A stretch of 64,000 bases of DNA, taken from positions 1-64,000 of the forward strand of contig CAYPNF010000021.1 of assembly GCA_964411985.1 (NCBI GenBank). Direction: 5' to 3'. This document shows, one piece after another, positions 42,933 through 51,807 of this stretch. The DNA comes from CAYPNF01 sp964411985. Its GTDB lineage: Bacteria > Verrucomicrobiota > Verrucomicrobiia > Limisphaerales > J093. A program made the translations under genes and the position numbers. Under the pieces are notes generated by a model that searched no databases, was not told the origin of the DNA, and saw only the letters and a program-made list of their open reading frames with translations. Position 1 is the first letter of the stretch. Each line of letters opens with the position of its first letter.

Positions 42933-43841
42933 CTACCAAATGGGCACGCTGACGTTCCAGGTGGCGTTGGTGGGTTTGTTCAGCCAGAACCCTTCAGTTA
43001 ACTCAATCTTCACGACTGAGTTGCTGCCGCCGGTTTGCCACTGGTTCGCGCTGGTCAGCGTGTTCGTCATGTACGTCCCCGCGGTGTCTACCATCTGAAA
43101 TATACGGCACTGCGGATTGGCACCGGTGGTCTGCACTGGGAGGGCAGAGTAGCCCCCTAGACGATTGGTGCTCAGCTCATCGGCAATCCAATGCGAGGGA
43201 GTTACCAGTTTATAGACCGGCGAACAAAGAAGCGAACTTCCCGAAGGCACGGTCTGAGTCTGCAGGTTGGTGGTAATCAGTCCGCTCACCAGGTACCTCT
43301 GGCTCACCGCGTTGGTGGGGGTTCGGACCAAAATCCCGCGCAGCGAACCAATGGGCAGGTTGGTGTCCCATTCCCCCAAATCGTAGGTGGCCATCGCCCA
43401 GCCGCCGGGATTATCCCAACGGTAGACGATGGTTCCCTCCACTGGAGATGGGATCAGCGAAGTCAACGGCACGGGTCCAAAGGGATTGCCGATGAGTACT
43501 TGCCCGCGATCGAGTGTACCGGCGACGGCGCCGAAGGCATTGCTGGAGAGATAAGTGCCGTTGGTGGTCTTGGCCCGGTAAAAGCCGTAGATCCCTTCGT
43601 GCAGGGTCGTGTTGAACGTCGCGGAGCCGACACTGCTTAACCGCACCGTTCCCATCGCGTCCCAGGTTTGATTGGTGCGGTTGAGGCGTTGCACCTCCAC
43701 CACCTGGTTGCTGGGTCCCTGAAGACTCAGGGTCACGTTGTTGAAGTTGCTCACCACCCCGCTGGTGAATGACAGCGACTGTGCTTGTGAAAAACCGCTG
43801 CAAAACACCCACCCGGCCAATACCACCCAATGCTTCGTCAT
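42933..43841 (-). CDS. small secreted protein upstream of the RHS gene
   Basis: The product is 302 residues from the ATG at 43841, chosen because GAAGGG lies 6 nt before it; two earlier in-frame starts are less well placed. A signal peptide (TKHWVVLAGWVFCSGFSQAQ) is followed by an all-beta mature region. Recurring features include GPSNQVVEVQRLNRTNQTWD, IVYRWDNPGGWAMATYD, and a closing WLNKPTNATWNVSVPIW. I recognise no family. It is on the same strand and 158 bp upstream of the RHS gene, so the two are plausibly one transcript and the protein may help surface display. That role is inference only. Confidence 0.7.
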   Translation of the reverse strand: MTKHWVVLAGWVFCSGFSQAQSLSFTSGVVSNFNNVTLSLQGPSNQVVEVQRLNRTNQTWDAMGTVRLSSVGSATFNTTLHEGIYGFYRAKTTNGTYLSSNAFGAVAGTLDRGQVLIGNPFGPVPLTSLIPSPVEGTIVYRWDNPGGWAMATYDLGEWDTNLPIGSLRGILVRTPTNAVSQRYLVSGLITTNLQTQTVPSGSSLLCSPVYKLVTPSHWIADELSTNRLGGYSALPVQTTGANPQCRIFQMVDTAGTYMTNTLTSANQWQTGGSNSVVKIELTEGFWLNKPTNATWNVSVPIW

Positions 43842-43942
43842 GATCATCCCTTCGCTTCTTTGGAGCGCCACCGTCATCCCTGGTCTCCAGGAATACGACG
43901 TTCCCTTAATGATCTAATACGAGCAAATCGGGGATTTCTTAC

Positions 43943-43975
43943 AAAAAAAGTGCCGGAGCCTTTTTGCTCCGGCAC
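43943..43975 (-). terminator. strong rho-independent terminator
   Basis: On the minus strand, GTGCCGGAGC and GCTCCGGCAC form a perfect 10-bp GC-rich stem around a 6-nt loop, followed by seven T. It lies 34 bp after the stop of the coiled-coil gene and ends that transcript, separating it from the RHS locus. Confidence 0.93.
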
Positions 43976-44009
43976 GCATGTTCAGAAAATGGGGTCGAGA
44001 GAATCCTAC

Positions 44010-44849
44010 CTATTTCGGGGGATTCGCGGGGGCGTTGGTGGAGGGAGGAACCACGGTGGCCGAACCGTCCTGGCGGATCTCCACATTCAGGTTGTAGTTC
44101 GTGCCAGGCGCCGGGGCGCGCTGCGTGAACCCTTGCTGAAGCTTCTCGGCTCCTTTCCGGTCTCCGTAAAGGCCCTTGCGGATCCATTCCAGACGGCGGG
44201 AAATGGCCAACTCCTCTTTGAGCTTGCGCAGTTGCTCCTTGAGGATCGCAATGTCGTTGAACTGCCGTTCGAGCTCTGCTTTTTCCGCCTGCAACCGCTT
44301 CAGCTCTTTCAAGAGCAGTTCACGATCGCCTTCGGAGGCATCGAGTTTCTTTTGCGTTTCCAGGATGCGGCCTTCGAGACCGGTAATGGAGGTACGGAGA
44401 TCACCGGCTTGTTTGTCCAGCGCACTGTTCTGGTTCTCCAAGGCGGTAATCCGGGATTCGCGCTTGGCAATCTCCTCAGCGGCCACTTTGGCGGCGGATT
44501 CGGCCTCGGATTGAGTTTTCTGGAGGTCCGAGCGCACGGCTTCCAGCAAAGTGACGGTTTTCTCGAGTTCGGAGACCTTGGTTTGGATGGCGTTGGTGAG
44601 ACTTGAGCTAACCTCGATCTGAGCGGTCAGTTTGGCGCTGGTCTGAGTCCACTCATTGGAGAGTTGGAGAATCCGGGCTTCGTCCTGTTGTTTCTGCTCC
44701 AAGGCTAGGTTGTGGCGTTTGAGCAGGCCAATGCTCAGCCCTAAGACCAGCAGGATCAAGATCACGATGGCGACTTTGCTCGCCGTATCGCCGGACTTGG
44801 CAGGCACCGGGGGTGCGCTAGCCGAATTTCCTGTCATGTTCTCTTTCAT
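44010..44849 (-). CDS. membrane-anchored coiled-coil protein
   Basis: The product is 279 residues from the ATG at 44849; a longer frame to 44933 adds an unlikely Trp/Arg-rich start. A short Pro-rich N-terminus is followed by one transmembrane helix (VAIVILILLVLGLSIGLL, about 26-43). A long coiled coil (about 48-230) rich in Glu, Lys, Gln and Ala follows, then a short tail with GTNYNLNVEIRQDGSATVV. The topology suggests a single-span protein with the coiled coil outside the membrane. No family is recognisable. It is divergent from the Lon-N gene and ends at a strong terminator. Confidence 0.75.
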   Translation of the reverse strand: MKENMTGNSASAPPVPAKSGDTASKVAIVILILLVLGLSIGLLKRHNLALEQKQQDEARILQLSNEWTQTSAKLTAQIEVSSSLTNAIQTKVSELEKTVTLLEAVRSDLQKTQSEAESAAKVAAEEIAKRESRITALENQNSALDKQAGDLRTSITGLEGRILETQKKLDASEGDRELLLKELKRLQAEKAELERQFNDIAILKEQLRKLKEELAISRRLEWIRKGLYGDRKGAEKLQQGFTQRAPAPGTNYNLNVEIRQDGSATVVPPSTNAPANPPK

Positions 44850-44985
44850 GGCGGATAATTTGACTTCTAACTTCTGATTTGACAAGTACTTTAGCCGAAA
44901 ATGCCCTCGCCGGAAGCCTACCCACCAACACAATTTTGTGCTGGCTCCGTCTTGCTTTGGCGCGGGACGATCCTACACTGGTTCC

Positions 44986-45672
44986 ATGCAGTTGCCATCC
45001 GAAGTGCCAGTGATGACCCTTCCGAACGTGATCCTGTTCCCGCAGGCGATGCTGCCTCTGTACATTTTCGAGCCTCGCTACCGCAAGATGCTGCAAGACG
45101 CCCTGGAGACCCATCGGATGTTCACCATCGCGATGCAGAAGCCTGGGCTATCCAAGGAATCGCCCTCTGCCGTCGCGGGGCTGGGGCTCATTCGCGCGTC
45201 TGTCAAAAACAAAGACGGAACTTCGAACCTGGTTCTTCAAGGAATTATGCGGGTAGAGCTGGAAAGTACGGTTCGCTACCGTCCTTACCGTATCAGCCGG
45301 ATTCGACCGCTCAAGGTGCCAACCGCCGACACCCAGGCAGTGGAGGTATTGACACAGAAACTGGTGGTCTTGGTGGGGCAGCGGCTGGAACTGGGTTTTG
45401 ACATGCCGTTCAAGACCTTCCCCGAATTAGGCGATGCCACGGGAGATTCTGGGTCAGAACCAATTGCAATTCAGGCTTTTAGGGAAGTTGTGCAACGACT
45501 CACCAAACTGGATGATCCAGAGCAGCTGGCTGATCTCATTTCAGCCACCCTGCTCCCTTCTCCTTTGCACCGCCAAAAGATACTGGCGACAGCAAGCGTG
45601 CCGGACCGGCTGCGCCACTTGATCACGTTCCTGCGCGCGGAAATTCGCCGGATGAAGGCCCGAAAAGCGTAG
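44986..45672 (+). CDS. Lon N-terminal (LON substrate-binding) domain protein
   Basis: The product is 228 residues from the ATG at 44986; the frame to 44938 adds sequence outside the conserved start. It contains only the LON N-terminal domain: VPVMTLPNVILFPQAMLPLYIFEPRYRKML at the start is the classic PLF-x-LP-LFEPRYR pattern. A helical bundle follows (about 120-225). The AAA+ and protease domains of Lon are absent, as in the widespread stand-alone LON-domain proteins. Those are thought to bind substrates or partners, and their function in bacteria is not settled. Confidence 0.85.
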   Translation: MQLPSEVPVMTLPNVILFPQAMLPLYIFEPRYRKMLQDALETHRMFTIAMQKPGLSKESPSAVAGLGLIRASVKNKDGTSNLVLQGIMRVELESTVRYRPYRISRIRPLKVPTADTQAVEVLTQKLVVLVGQRLELGFDMPFKTFPELGDATGDSGSEPIAIQAFREVVQRLTKLDDPEQLADLISATLLPSPLHRQKILATASVPDRLRHLITFLRAEIRRMKARKA

Positions 45673-45689
45673 GGCCCATTCTCTACCGT

Positions 45690-47168
45690 TCAGACTGGTC
45701 GGAAATGGAAAACCTGGGCCGCGAACGGACCCACGTCAAGGTAGAGGCCTTGGTTCCTGAGATCATCTCCATTCCGCTCATACTTCTCATCGCCCAGCAG
45801 ATCTTCCATCGCCCAGTTGAAGTCGCCAATCTTGGGTACCTTGAGTGGGACGTAGCATTGGCTGCGATGGGGTGCCAGGTTCACAACCACCAAGTCCAAT
45901 GCCTGATCGGATTGTTGCCACTGGACGACGATGAACGTCCGCCAACTCTCGTTGCCATGCCAAGCGGACTGTGGAATCAGGACCGAGGGTTCCCCCCGGC
46001 CCACAGCGGTGCCTTGGAGGACGCCGAGCCAATGTTCGTAGAGGGCTTCCACTTCGGTCTGGGAAGGTTCGGAGGGTCTTCTGCCAAGCTGGACCGGCAC
46101 TCTGACGAGACTGCCCGTCAACTGGCCTTCGTGCAAGAGCCGGAGGCCAGGCAACCCCAACATCAACAGTATCGCGGCCCGGTGCTCAAAAAAGGAGAAT
46201 AGGGATGCAATACGTATTTCATCGTGATTCTCCAGAAAGTGGGCTCCAGATCGGATCTGGGCATCTCCCTGCCGGCACAACCGCTCGGACACCTCGGCGT
46301 GTTTCCTGGCGACCACGAGATCGTACAGTGTCTTGTCATACACGTAGTCGAAACCCAGTTCCACCAGGCGCGGCTCCAGTCCCCAGTAACCCTCCGCCAG
46401 GAGCAGGAAGCCGGGGATGCGCGTCTTCACGGACTGAATGGCGCCTGACCAGAAATCCGTCGTGGAAGGCGTGGGAGGTGCTGGGTAAGCACCCCAGGTC
46501 TTCTGGAAGACGTCCTTGAGGAGGAGCATAGCCATGTCGCAGCGAACTCCATCGCAGCGGTTGGCGAGGTCATTTAAGACCTGGGTCATGGCTACATGCA
46601 CATCGGGATTTCGGTAGTCGAGTTGGGCAGTGTCCCGCCATGGGGGGAAATTGGGATCCTTACCGTGCGCGACCCAGCGAGTTCCTTCCGGCAGGGAAAC
46701 CTCGAAGCACTCGGGCTGCGAGCACACTCCGTGCACGTACCAATCTGGATGAGCGCGAACCCAGGGATGATCCAGGCCGGTATGGTTGGGAACAAAGTCG
46801 AGGATCAGTCTCAGACCATGATCGGCCAGGAGGGCGCGAAACCTCTGCAGACCACTTTCGCCTCCCAGCGATTTGGCGACGCGATAGTCTGCGACAGCAA
46901 AAGGAGACCCCAGCACGTCCTTGGCGGAGAAATCAGGAAGTGCCTTGGAGTAGCCGGGAGCGGCTTGCGGGTCAGCCAAAGCCGCCTGTCGACTCAAAGG
47001 CCCCACCTCCCAAACGCCCATCGCCCAGATGTGAGTGAACCCGAGATGCTGCCAATGAGCCAGAATGGCGGGGGGGACATCGCCGAGTCTGACGGGTTTC
47101 CCAGCGGCTTCCGAGAGGTCATGCAGCCAGCACCGCACGTTGAGTTCGTAGACGAGGGGGAAAGTCAT
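45690..47168 (-). CDS. GH13 alpha-amylase family protein
   Basis: The 492-residue cytoplasmic protein has no signal peptide. GH13 conserved regions are present in order: DFVPNHTG (region I), GVRCDMAML with the nucleophile Asp (region II), LLLAEGYWG with the acid/base Glu (region III), and LENHDEIR with the transition-state Asp (region IV). The C-terminal beta domain (about 390-490) ends the protein. The N-terminal YELNVRCWLHDLSEAAGKPVRL is characteristic of a GH13 subgroup often found beside maltosyltransferase-type enzymes. The substrate is not predictable: an alpha-glucan or glycogen-related role is likely. Confidence 0.88.
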   Translation of the reverse strand: MTFPLVYELNVRCWLHDLSEAAGKPVRLGDVPPAILAHWQHLGFTHIWAMGVWEVGPLSRQAALADPQAAPGYSKALPDFSAKDVLGSPFAVADYRVAKSLGGESGLQRFRALLADHGLRLILDFVPNHTGLDHPWVRAHPDWYVHGVCSQPECFEVSLPEGTRWVAHGKDPNFPPWRDTAQLDYRNPDVHVAMTQVLNDLANRCDGVRCDMAMLLLKDVFQKTWGAYPAPPTPSTTDFWSGAIQSVKTRIPGFLLLAEGYWGLEPRLVELGFDYVYDKTLYDLVVARKHAEVSERLCRQGDAQIRSGAHFLENHDEIRIASLFSFFEHRAAILLMLGLPGLRLLHEGQLTGSLVRVPVQLGRRPSEPSQTEVEALYEHWLGVLQGTAVGRGEPSVLIPQSAWHGNESWRTFIVVQWQQSDQALDLVVVNLAPHRSQCYVPLKVPKIGDFNWAMEDLLGDEKYERNGDDLRNQGLYLDVGPFAAQVFHFRPV

Positions 47169-47235
47169 GATACCACCAGAGCTTTCTTTGGGTAGCTGAC
47201 ACGAGGATCAGCCGTGCCCCAACATCGGTACGGCC

Positions 47236-47667
47236 TCAGGCCCGTTTCCCAGAGGAGATCGCCTTGACCGCTTTCAGGACATTCGACACCCTCATTACCA
47301 TGAGACCACGCTTTGAATCGGGGCTGGTGGCGGAATAGCAGTAATCGATGTTCACTCTGGCCTGTCCGAGCCGGGTGGCAATCCAAGCCAGGGATCCTGG
47401 TTCATTAGCACCCTCGATGAGAATCACCTCGTTCTCGACCGCCAAAGTGCCCCGCTCCTCGATCAGATACAGAGCCCTTTGGGGGTCGCTCAGCACCATG
47501 CGCAAGACGGTATGGTCGGTGGTGTCGCTGGCGGTGATGGCCAGGATGTTGATTTTCTCCTCTGCCAGTGCCTCGCAAACGCGCGCCAGTGTTCCCGGTT
47601 TGTTCGCCAGAAATACCGCCAGCTGCGAAACCACCCGAACTTCAATACGGCCAGGGATTTGTTTCAC
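47236..47667 (-). CDS. tandem ACT-domain protein
   Basis: The product is 143 residues from the GTG at 47667, where homology-like sequence begins (VKQIPGRIEVRVVSQLAVFL). The frame to 47730 starts with an improbable Cys/Phe-rich segment, and the GTG has a GGAG site, though very close. Two ACT domains follow each other: LANKPGTLARVCEALAEEKINILAI and IEGANEPGSLAWIATRLGQARVNIDYCY. ACT pairs bind amino acids or related ligands. This stand-alone type (as in acetolactate synthase or YbxG-like regulators) has no enzyme partner nearby. Regulatory role is likely, ligand unknown. Confidence 0.8.
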   Translation of the reverse strand: MKQIPGRIEVRVVSQLAVFLANKPGTLARVCEALAEEKINILAITASDTTDHTVLRMVLSDPQRALYLIEERGTLAVENEVILIEGANEPGSLAWIATRLGQARVNIDYCYSATSPDSKRGLMVMRVSNVLKAVKAISSGKRA

Positions 47668-47751
47668 ATCTCCAACATAGCAAAAATCCCACGCTCTGCA
47701 AAAAAAGATTTCGTAATGGCACGCGTCCATGCCACCCAGGATCGTAGCAAC

Positions 47752-48405
47752 TCAGGGTGAGGTATGGAAGCGCGCGTAGTACGCGGCCGCCTGGGCACGC
47801 CGCTCGACACCTAGTTTCTGCATGAGACTGCTGACCTGATTGCGCACAGTCTTCTCGGAAACCTCAAAACGAGCAGCGATTTCCTTGTTCGTCTTGCCAT
47901 CGGTAAGAACCGCCAATACACGTAACTCTTGAGGAGACAAGCGCGCCAGGAGACCGCCGGGTTGGCTAGGGCCACGCGGCCCCTTGCCAGAATCAGGGTC
48001 ACTCAGGCAGGGCCAGACGGTGCCTCCGGACGCCACCATGGTGATGGCAGCCACCAAAACGTCATCGCGGTTGTCTTTCAGGAGGTAACCATCCGCCCCA
48101 GCACCCATGGCTGCCAGGATCCGATCGTCTCCGCCAAACGAAGTGAGGATCAAAACCCGGGGCGGCTCACGGAGGGCCTTGAGGAGACAACAGAGACTGC
48201 ATCCGTCCTGATCCGGCAAACGCAAATCCAGCAGTACCACGTCGGGTTGCACGACAGGGATTTCTTTGAGAGCGACCGAACCGAGGCTCGCCTCGCCGAT
48301 CACCTTGATAACTGGGTACTCCTCGAGGATCGCCCGCAATCCGGCACGGACCACGGGATGATCGTCCACCAAGTACACCCTGACTTTGTCTGGTTCGGTA
48401 ATCAC
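47752..48405 (-). CDS. NarL/FixJ-type response regulator
   Basis: The 217-residue protein starts with GTG. The receiver (1-125) has VDDHP, the phosphoacceptor Asp in VVLLDLRLPDQDG, and the Lys of GYLLKDN. The LuxR-type helix-turn-helix (about 152-215) shows LSPQELRVLAVLTDGKTNKEIAARFEVSEKTV. It is encoded 14 bp after the histidine kinase, in one operon with it. It should bind DNA as a dimer when phosphorylated. Targets are unknown; the adjacent exported redox genes, divergent across 502 bp, are candidates. Confidence 0.93.
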   Translation of the reverse strand: MITEPDKVRVYLVDDHPVVRAGLRAILEEYPVIKVIGEASLGSVALKEIPVVQPDVVLLDLRLPDQDGCSLCCLLKALREPPRVLILTSFGGDDRILAAMGAGADGYLLKDNRDDVLVAAITMVASGGTVWPCLSDPDSGKGPRGPSQPGGLLARLSPQELRVLAVLTDGKTNKEIAARFEVSEKTVRNQVSSLMQKLGVERRAQAAAYYARFHTSP

Positions 48406-48419
48406 AGAGTTATGCTCTC

Positions 48420-50183
48420 TTAGCCGTTAACGGCCGGTTGCTTCGGATGGGTAGGCAACAGCACCTTTACGCAGGTGCCTGATCCCGGCCGAGCGGCCAC
48501 GTGGAAATTCGCACCAACTTCCCGCGCACGATCGGCCATGTTACGCAGCCCGTACCCAAGGCTTGACTGGCCAAGTGAGTCGAACCCGCACCCGTCGTCG
48601 TCAATGATCATCTCCAGGCCCTGTTCGCTGGACTTCAGCTCGAGTCGGACCCGAGAGGCTCCGCTGTGTCGCTGAGCATTGGTGATTGCCTCCCGCGCGA
48701 TATGAAGCAACTGAAGCGCAGTTCCTGGATCCAGAGCACCGGGGGGCATCGGCCCAGGGTGAAACTCAATGGGAACGCGGGCATGACGATTCACTGAGTC
48801 GGAGATCTGCCGCAAGGCACCAACCAGGTCTAAGGGGCGGGAATCCTGCGATGAGTCCACCGCCAGGTGTCTGCGCAACTCCCCCATCGCCAGTTCCAAG
48901 GCATCCAGATTCTGTCGGCAACTCTCCTCGGCCTCCTCAAGATCACGATGAATGGCTTTCCTGGTCTTCTGAATCCCCAACCCCAGGGAATAGAGGGACT
49001 GAAGCACTCCGTCGTGGAGATCTCGGCTTGCCTGTTCCCGTTGGCTGGAGAGGGAAGAAATCAGGTCCCTGGCCTCTTTCAGTTGGCGACCATAGGCCTC
49101 GGCGGCATGGCGGCGCTCCGACTGGATCCAGACCATTCCGGAGATGCCAAGCGTTGTGACCACTCCTGCCACGAGCACGATCCAGAGATTGCGACGCGGA
49201 GACTGCCGTTCGAATTGCACGGTCGGATAGAAAGCCAGCGCCCAGCGATCCCCGTACATCCGCCACTCTTGCAGACGGTTGGTTATGTCCAGGCGCCGCA
49301 CCAAATCTCCCGGCAGCGGGATACCCACCCGCTGGTTGACGCGACTCCGGGTAACCGGGTCAGTCCCGTCAAAGATCTCAAATGCGACTTCGATGACCGT
49401 GTTTTCCAGAATCCCCTCCAAAAGCAGGTCGAAATCCAACGAACCCAAGACCACCCCAGTGAAGTGGCGGATTCGTCCCGGAAGCGAGCGAAGGTAGAAG
49501 GCATGGGAATCCTCAGCCAAACCTGGTTCCTGCACTGGAAGATCAGCGTCATAGACTGGCTGAAACATTCGGACACCGTAGCGAGGCGTCGGGGTGCCAG
49601 CCGCGCTAAGAAGGGTCTTCCCGGTAACGGCAAGAGCGATTCGGTCTCGGGCGTTTCGGATCCGTGCACCGTACTCTGCCGTGTCCAGATCTGCTCCCAA
49701 GGGAAAGAGCTGGGCGTGAGGCGCGGAGCTGGAATAGAGCAGCGGCATGAAGAGGCCCGCCGCGTGCGAGTTTGTGGCCAACACGTCGTTCGTGCTGATG
49801 GCTGCCAGCAATGCCGACGGGGGAGGAGTCAACTGGTCCTGAAGCACCCAAGGGGCATACCCAATCTCAATCAAACCCGGGCTGTTCACCTCCAACTTCA
49901 ACCTGCCCAGACACTGGCGCCACTGGAGGTCTGAGGGTCTCGGAATCTCAACAAAGAGCTCCCGGACCAGCATCAGGCTTTGCTCGTACTTCTCTATCCG
50001 GTCGTCCAGGCGTTCCTGGATAAAATGGGCGGCAGCGTCAAACCGGTGCTGGTCCGCCTCCTGGGCACGACGCCAAAGGAATCCCGTCAGGAGGAACGTC
50101 ACCAAGAGCCCCAGAGCGAGAGCCGTCACGAAGGGCACATGACTTCGCACAGGCTGGCTCTCTCCGAACTCGTCGTCTCTCAC
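48420..50183 (-). CDS. CHASE-domain sensor histidine kinase (NarX/DesK-like)
   Basis: The 587-residue protein starts with GTG. One transmembrane helix lies at about 18-36 (VPFVTALALGLLVTFLLTGF) and a second at about 340-360. The periplasmic CHASE domain between them starts with FIQERLDDRIEKYEQSLMLV. HisKA_3 has the H-box REQASRDLHDGVLQSLYSLG; HATPase has the DDDGCGFD and GYGLRNMADRAREVGA motifs. The pattern is that of NarX-type kinases paired with a LuxR-type regulator, and the regulator gene follows at once. The CHASE ligand is unknown. Confidence 0.92.
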   Translation of the reverse strand: MRDDEFGESQPVRSHVPFVTALALGLLVTFLLTGFLWRRAQEADQHRFDAAAHFIQERLDDRIEKYEQSLMLVRELFVEIPRPSDLQWRQCLGRLKLEVNSPGLIEIGYAPWVLQDQLTPPPSALLAAISTNDVLATNSHAAGLFMPLLYSSSAPHAQLFPLGADLDTAEYGARIRNARDRIALAVTGKTLLSAAGTPTPRYGVRMFQPVYDADLPVQEPGLAEDSHAFYLRSLPGRIRHFTGVVLGSLDFDLLLEGILENTVIEVAFEIFDGTDPVTRSRVNQRVGIPLPGDLVRRLDITNRLQEWRMYGDRWALAFYPTVQFERQSPRRNLWIVLVAGVVTTLGISGMVWIQSERRHAAEAYGRQLKEARDLISSLSSQREQASRDLHDGVLQSLYSLGLGIQKTRKAIHRDLEEAEESCRQNLDALELAMGELRRHLAVDSSQDSRPLDLVGALRQISDSVNRHARVPIEFHPGPMPPGALDPGTALQLLHIAREAITNAQRHSGASRVRLELKSSEQGLEMIIDDDGCGFDSLGQSSLGYGLRNMADRAREVGANFHVAARPGSGTCVKVLLPTHPKQPAVNG

Positions 50184-50685
50184 AGGACGATTACTTTAGG
50201 GGACATCGTTCTCTTGTCGAGTCTGCTCCGCCACGAAACACCTGGTAGCGAACCATCTGTATGGGTCATTTGTCCTATGGAGCGATGGTGCATAATACAG
50301 CAAGAATCTACTGTTTCCTGGAGGGATCTTATGCCGATAGTTGATCAAGCCATGGGGGCAAGGGCCGGTGGGGTGGATCCCCGAAGAGAGTGAATTTTTT
50401 CGCCGGAGTGTTGTTGTCGGGGAAGGGGATAGAGCGGCGGTGAGAGGCTGACGTATCTCAGGCCCTTCGCCGCCGTTTCTTTGTTTGGCCTTCGTCCACC
50501 TTCCTCTGGCCAAGCGACGCTCCCCGACTTGCCAAGCACTGGAAAACTCACCCACCCATTTTCTGTTCGCGGAGAGCGATCCGAGATGCTACCCTAAGGC
50601 TGGCCTTAGTGATTGGGCATGAGGCGAACACCGGTGGCCAGACGTTCCGGCTGACTGGTGAACCGTTTGTACCCATCCATCGCAA
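50184..50685. other. 502-bp intergenic region between kinase and thioredoxin-like gene
   Basis: The region separates divergent genes and should hold both promoters. It contains one short ORF with a good ribosome site (50331-50393), a promoter-like pair near 50270-50298, and AATTTTTTCGCC after it. The rest (50400-50685) shows no gene or repeat that I can support. Confidence 0.5.
50331..50393 (+). CDS. candidate 20-residue micro-ORF
   Basis: ATG at 50331 follows GGAGGG with a 5-nt gap and opens a 20-codon frame (MPIVDQAMGARAGGVDPRRE) ending in TGA. Upstream, TTGTCC (50270-50275) and TAATAC (50293-50298) are 17 bp apart. It could be a leader peptide or chance; no homology can be judged at this length. 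Confidence 0.25.
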   Translation: MPIVDQAMGARAGGVDPRRE

Positions 50686-51792
50686 ATGAATCAGGAAAGA
50701 CTGTGGGAACGTGAAAGAAGGTGGGCAATCTGCCTGTTTGTGGCTGCGGCCTTTAGCAGCGGCCTGTTACGTTCCTCCCCTTGGTCGGAGCTCCCGAGCG
50801 CCTCCCTGGCGCGGCTTCCCCTTTCACTGGTGCGTTCTCCACGGATCCAATCCGAGCTGGCGGTAGGTCCTGAACAAGCCCGCGCCATCGCGGCCCTCGT
50901 GGAGCGCGTGGATCATCCGTTTTGGCGACTAAGAGACAGTACCCCAGAGAAGGGTTTAGGTGAGATCCAGGACCTAGCGGCGGAACTTCAGAAAGATTTG
51001 GGAAAAATCCTCAGCGAGAAGCAGATGGAACGGATGGAGCAACTTCTCCTGCGGGCGCAGGGGTGGCAGGGACTCCAACTCCCCAGCGTGGTCAGCCAGT
51101 TGAACCTGACCGAGCCTCAGCGGCAGAGCTACGACGCGCTTCTCGCTTCCGTCAAGAACTGGGACCCCAAGCGGGCGAATCAGCTCTCCGTAATCGAATA
51201 CCGCTGGAACCAGGAGGTGCTGACTGAACCACAACGTTCTCAGCTCCGGCTCCTGACAGGAAAGCATTACGATTTCTCGCGAGAGCGGATCTTGGCGGCG
51301 AAGGCACCCGAGATCAAAGGAAAAGGCCTTTGGCTCAACGCCAAGCCAACCACCTTGGGGGAATTAAGGGGAAAAGTGGTCGCCCTTCATTTCTGGACGT
51401 TTGGGTGCATCAACTGCATTCACAACCTCCCCTTTTACCAGGCGTGGCAGGCGCAGTTTCCGAAGGAACAGTTCGTGATCCTGGGAATCCACACTCCTGA
51501 GAGCGACACGGAACAAGATCCACAGCAGTTGAGGAAGGCGGTCGCGGAGAAACGCCTTCAGTTTCCCATCTTCACGGACAACCAGCGCGAAAACTGGAAC
51601 GATTGGGGCAACCAGATGTGGCCCAGCGTGTACCTAATCGATAAGAACGGCTACATCCGATACTGGTGGTATGGCGAGCTCAACTGGAAGGGCGCCCAGG
51701 GAGACGCGTTTATAAGGGAAAAGGCGCGCCAACTCATCGCTGAAAAAGAGGAACCGGCCTGGCCGGCCCCGGTATCCCCTTCATCCCAATAA
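50686..51792 (+). CDS. exported thioredoxin-like (TlpA-type) protein with helical N-terminus
   Basis: The 368-residue protein has an N-terminal hydrophobic stretch (RWAICLFVAAAFSSGLL) likely serving as an anchor or signal. Residues about 55-200 are helical with EQMERMEQLLLRAQGW, similar to Spy-like or sigma-factor-regulator helices. The thioredoxin fold (about 205-355) has the redox motif FWTFGCINCIHN, Cys241-x-x-Cys244, and the cis-Pro loop MWPSVYLIDKNG. CxxC with Ile-Asn suggests a reductant or thiol-disulfide role outside the cytoplasm. It is followed 15 bp later by an exported MsrB-MsrA fusion, so it probably recycles that enzyme. Confidence 0.85.
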   Translation: MNQERLWERERRWAICLFVAAAFSSGLLRSSPWSELPSASLARLPLSLVRSPRIQSELAVGPEQARAIAALVERVDHPFWRLRDSTPEKGLGEIQDLAAELQKDLGKILSEKQMERMEQLLLRAQGWQGLQLPSVVSQLNLTEPQRQSYDALLASVKNWDPKRANQLSVIEYRWNQEVLTEPQRSQLRLLTGKHYDFSRERILAAKAPEIKGKGLWLNAKPTTLGELRGKVVALHFWTFGCINCIHNLPFYQAWQAQFPKEQFVILGIHTPESDTEQDPQQLRKAVAEKRLQFPIFTDNQRENWNDWGNQMWPSVYLIDKNGYIRYWWYGELNWKGAQGDAFIREKARQLIAEKEEPAWPAPVSPSSQ

Positions 51793-51807
51793 CAACCTTT
51801 CATCACT

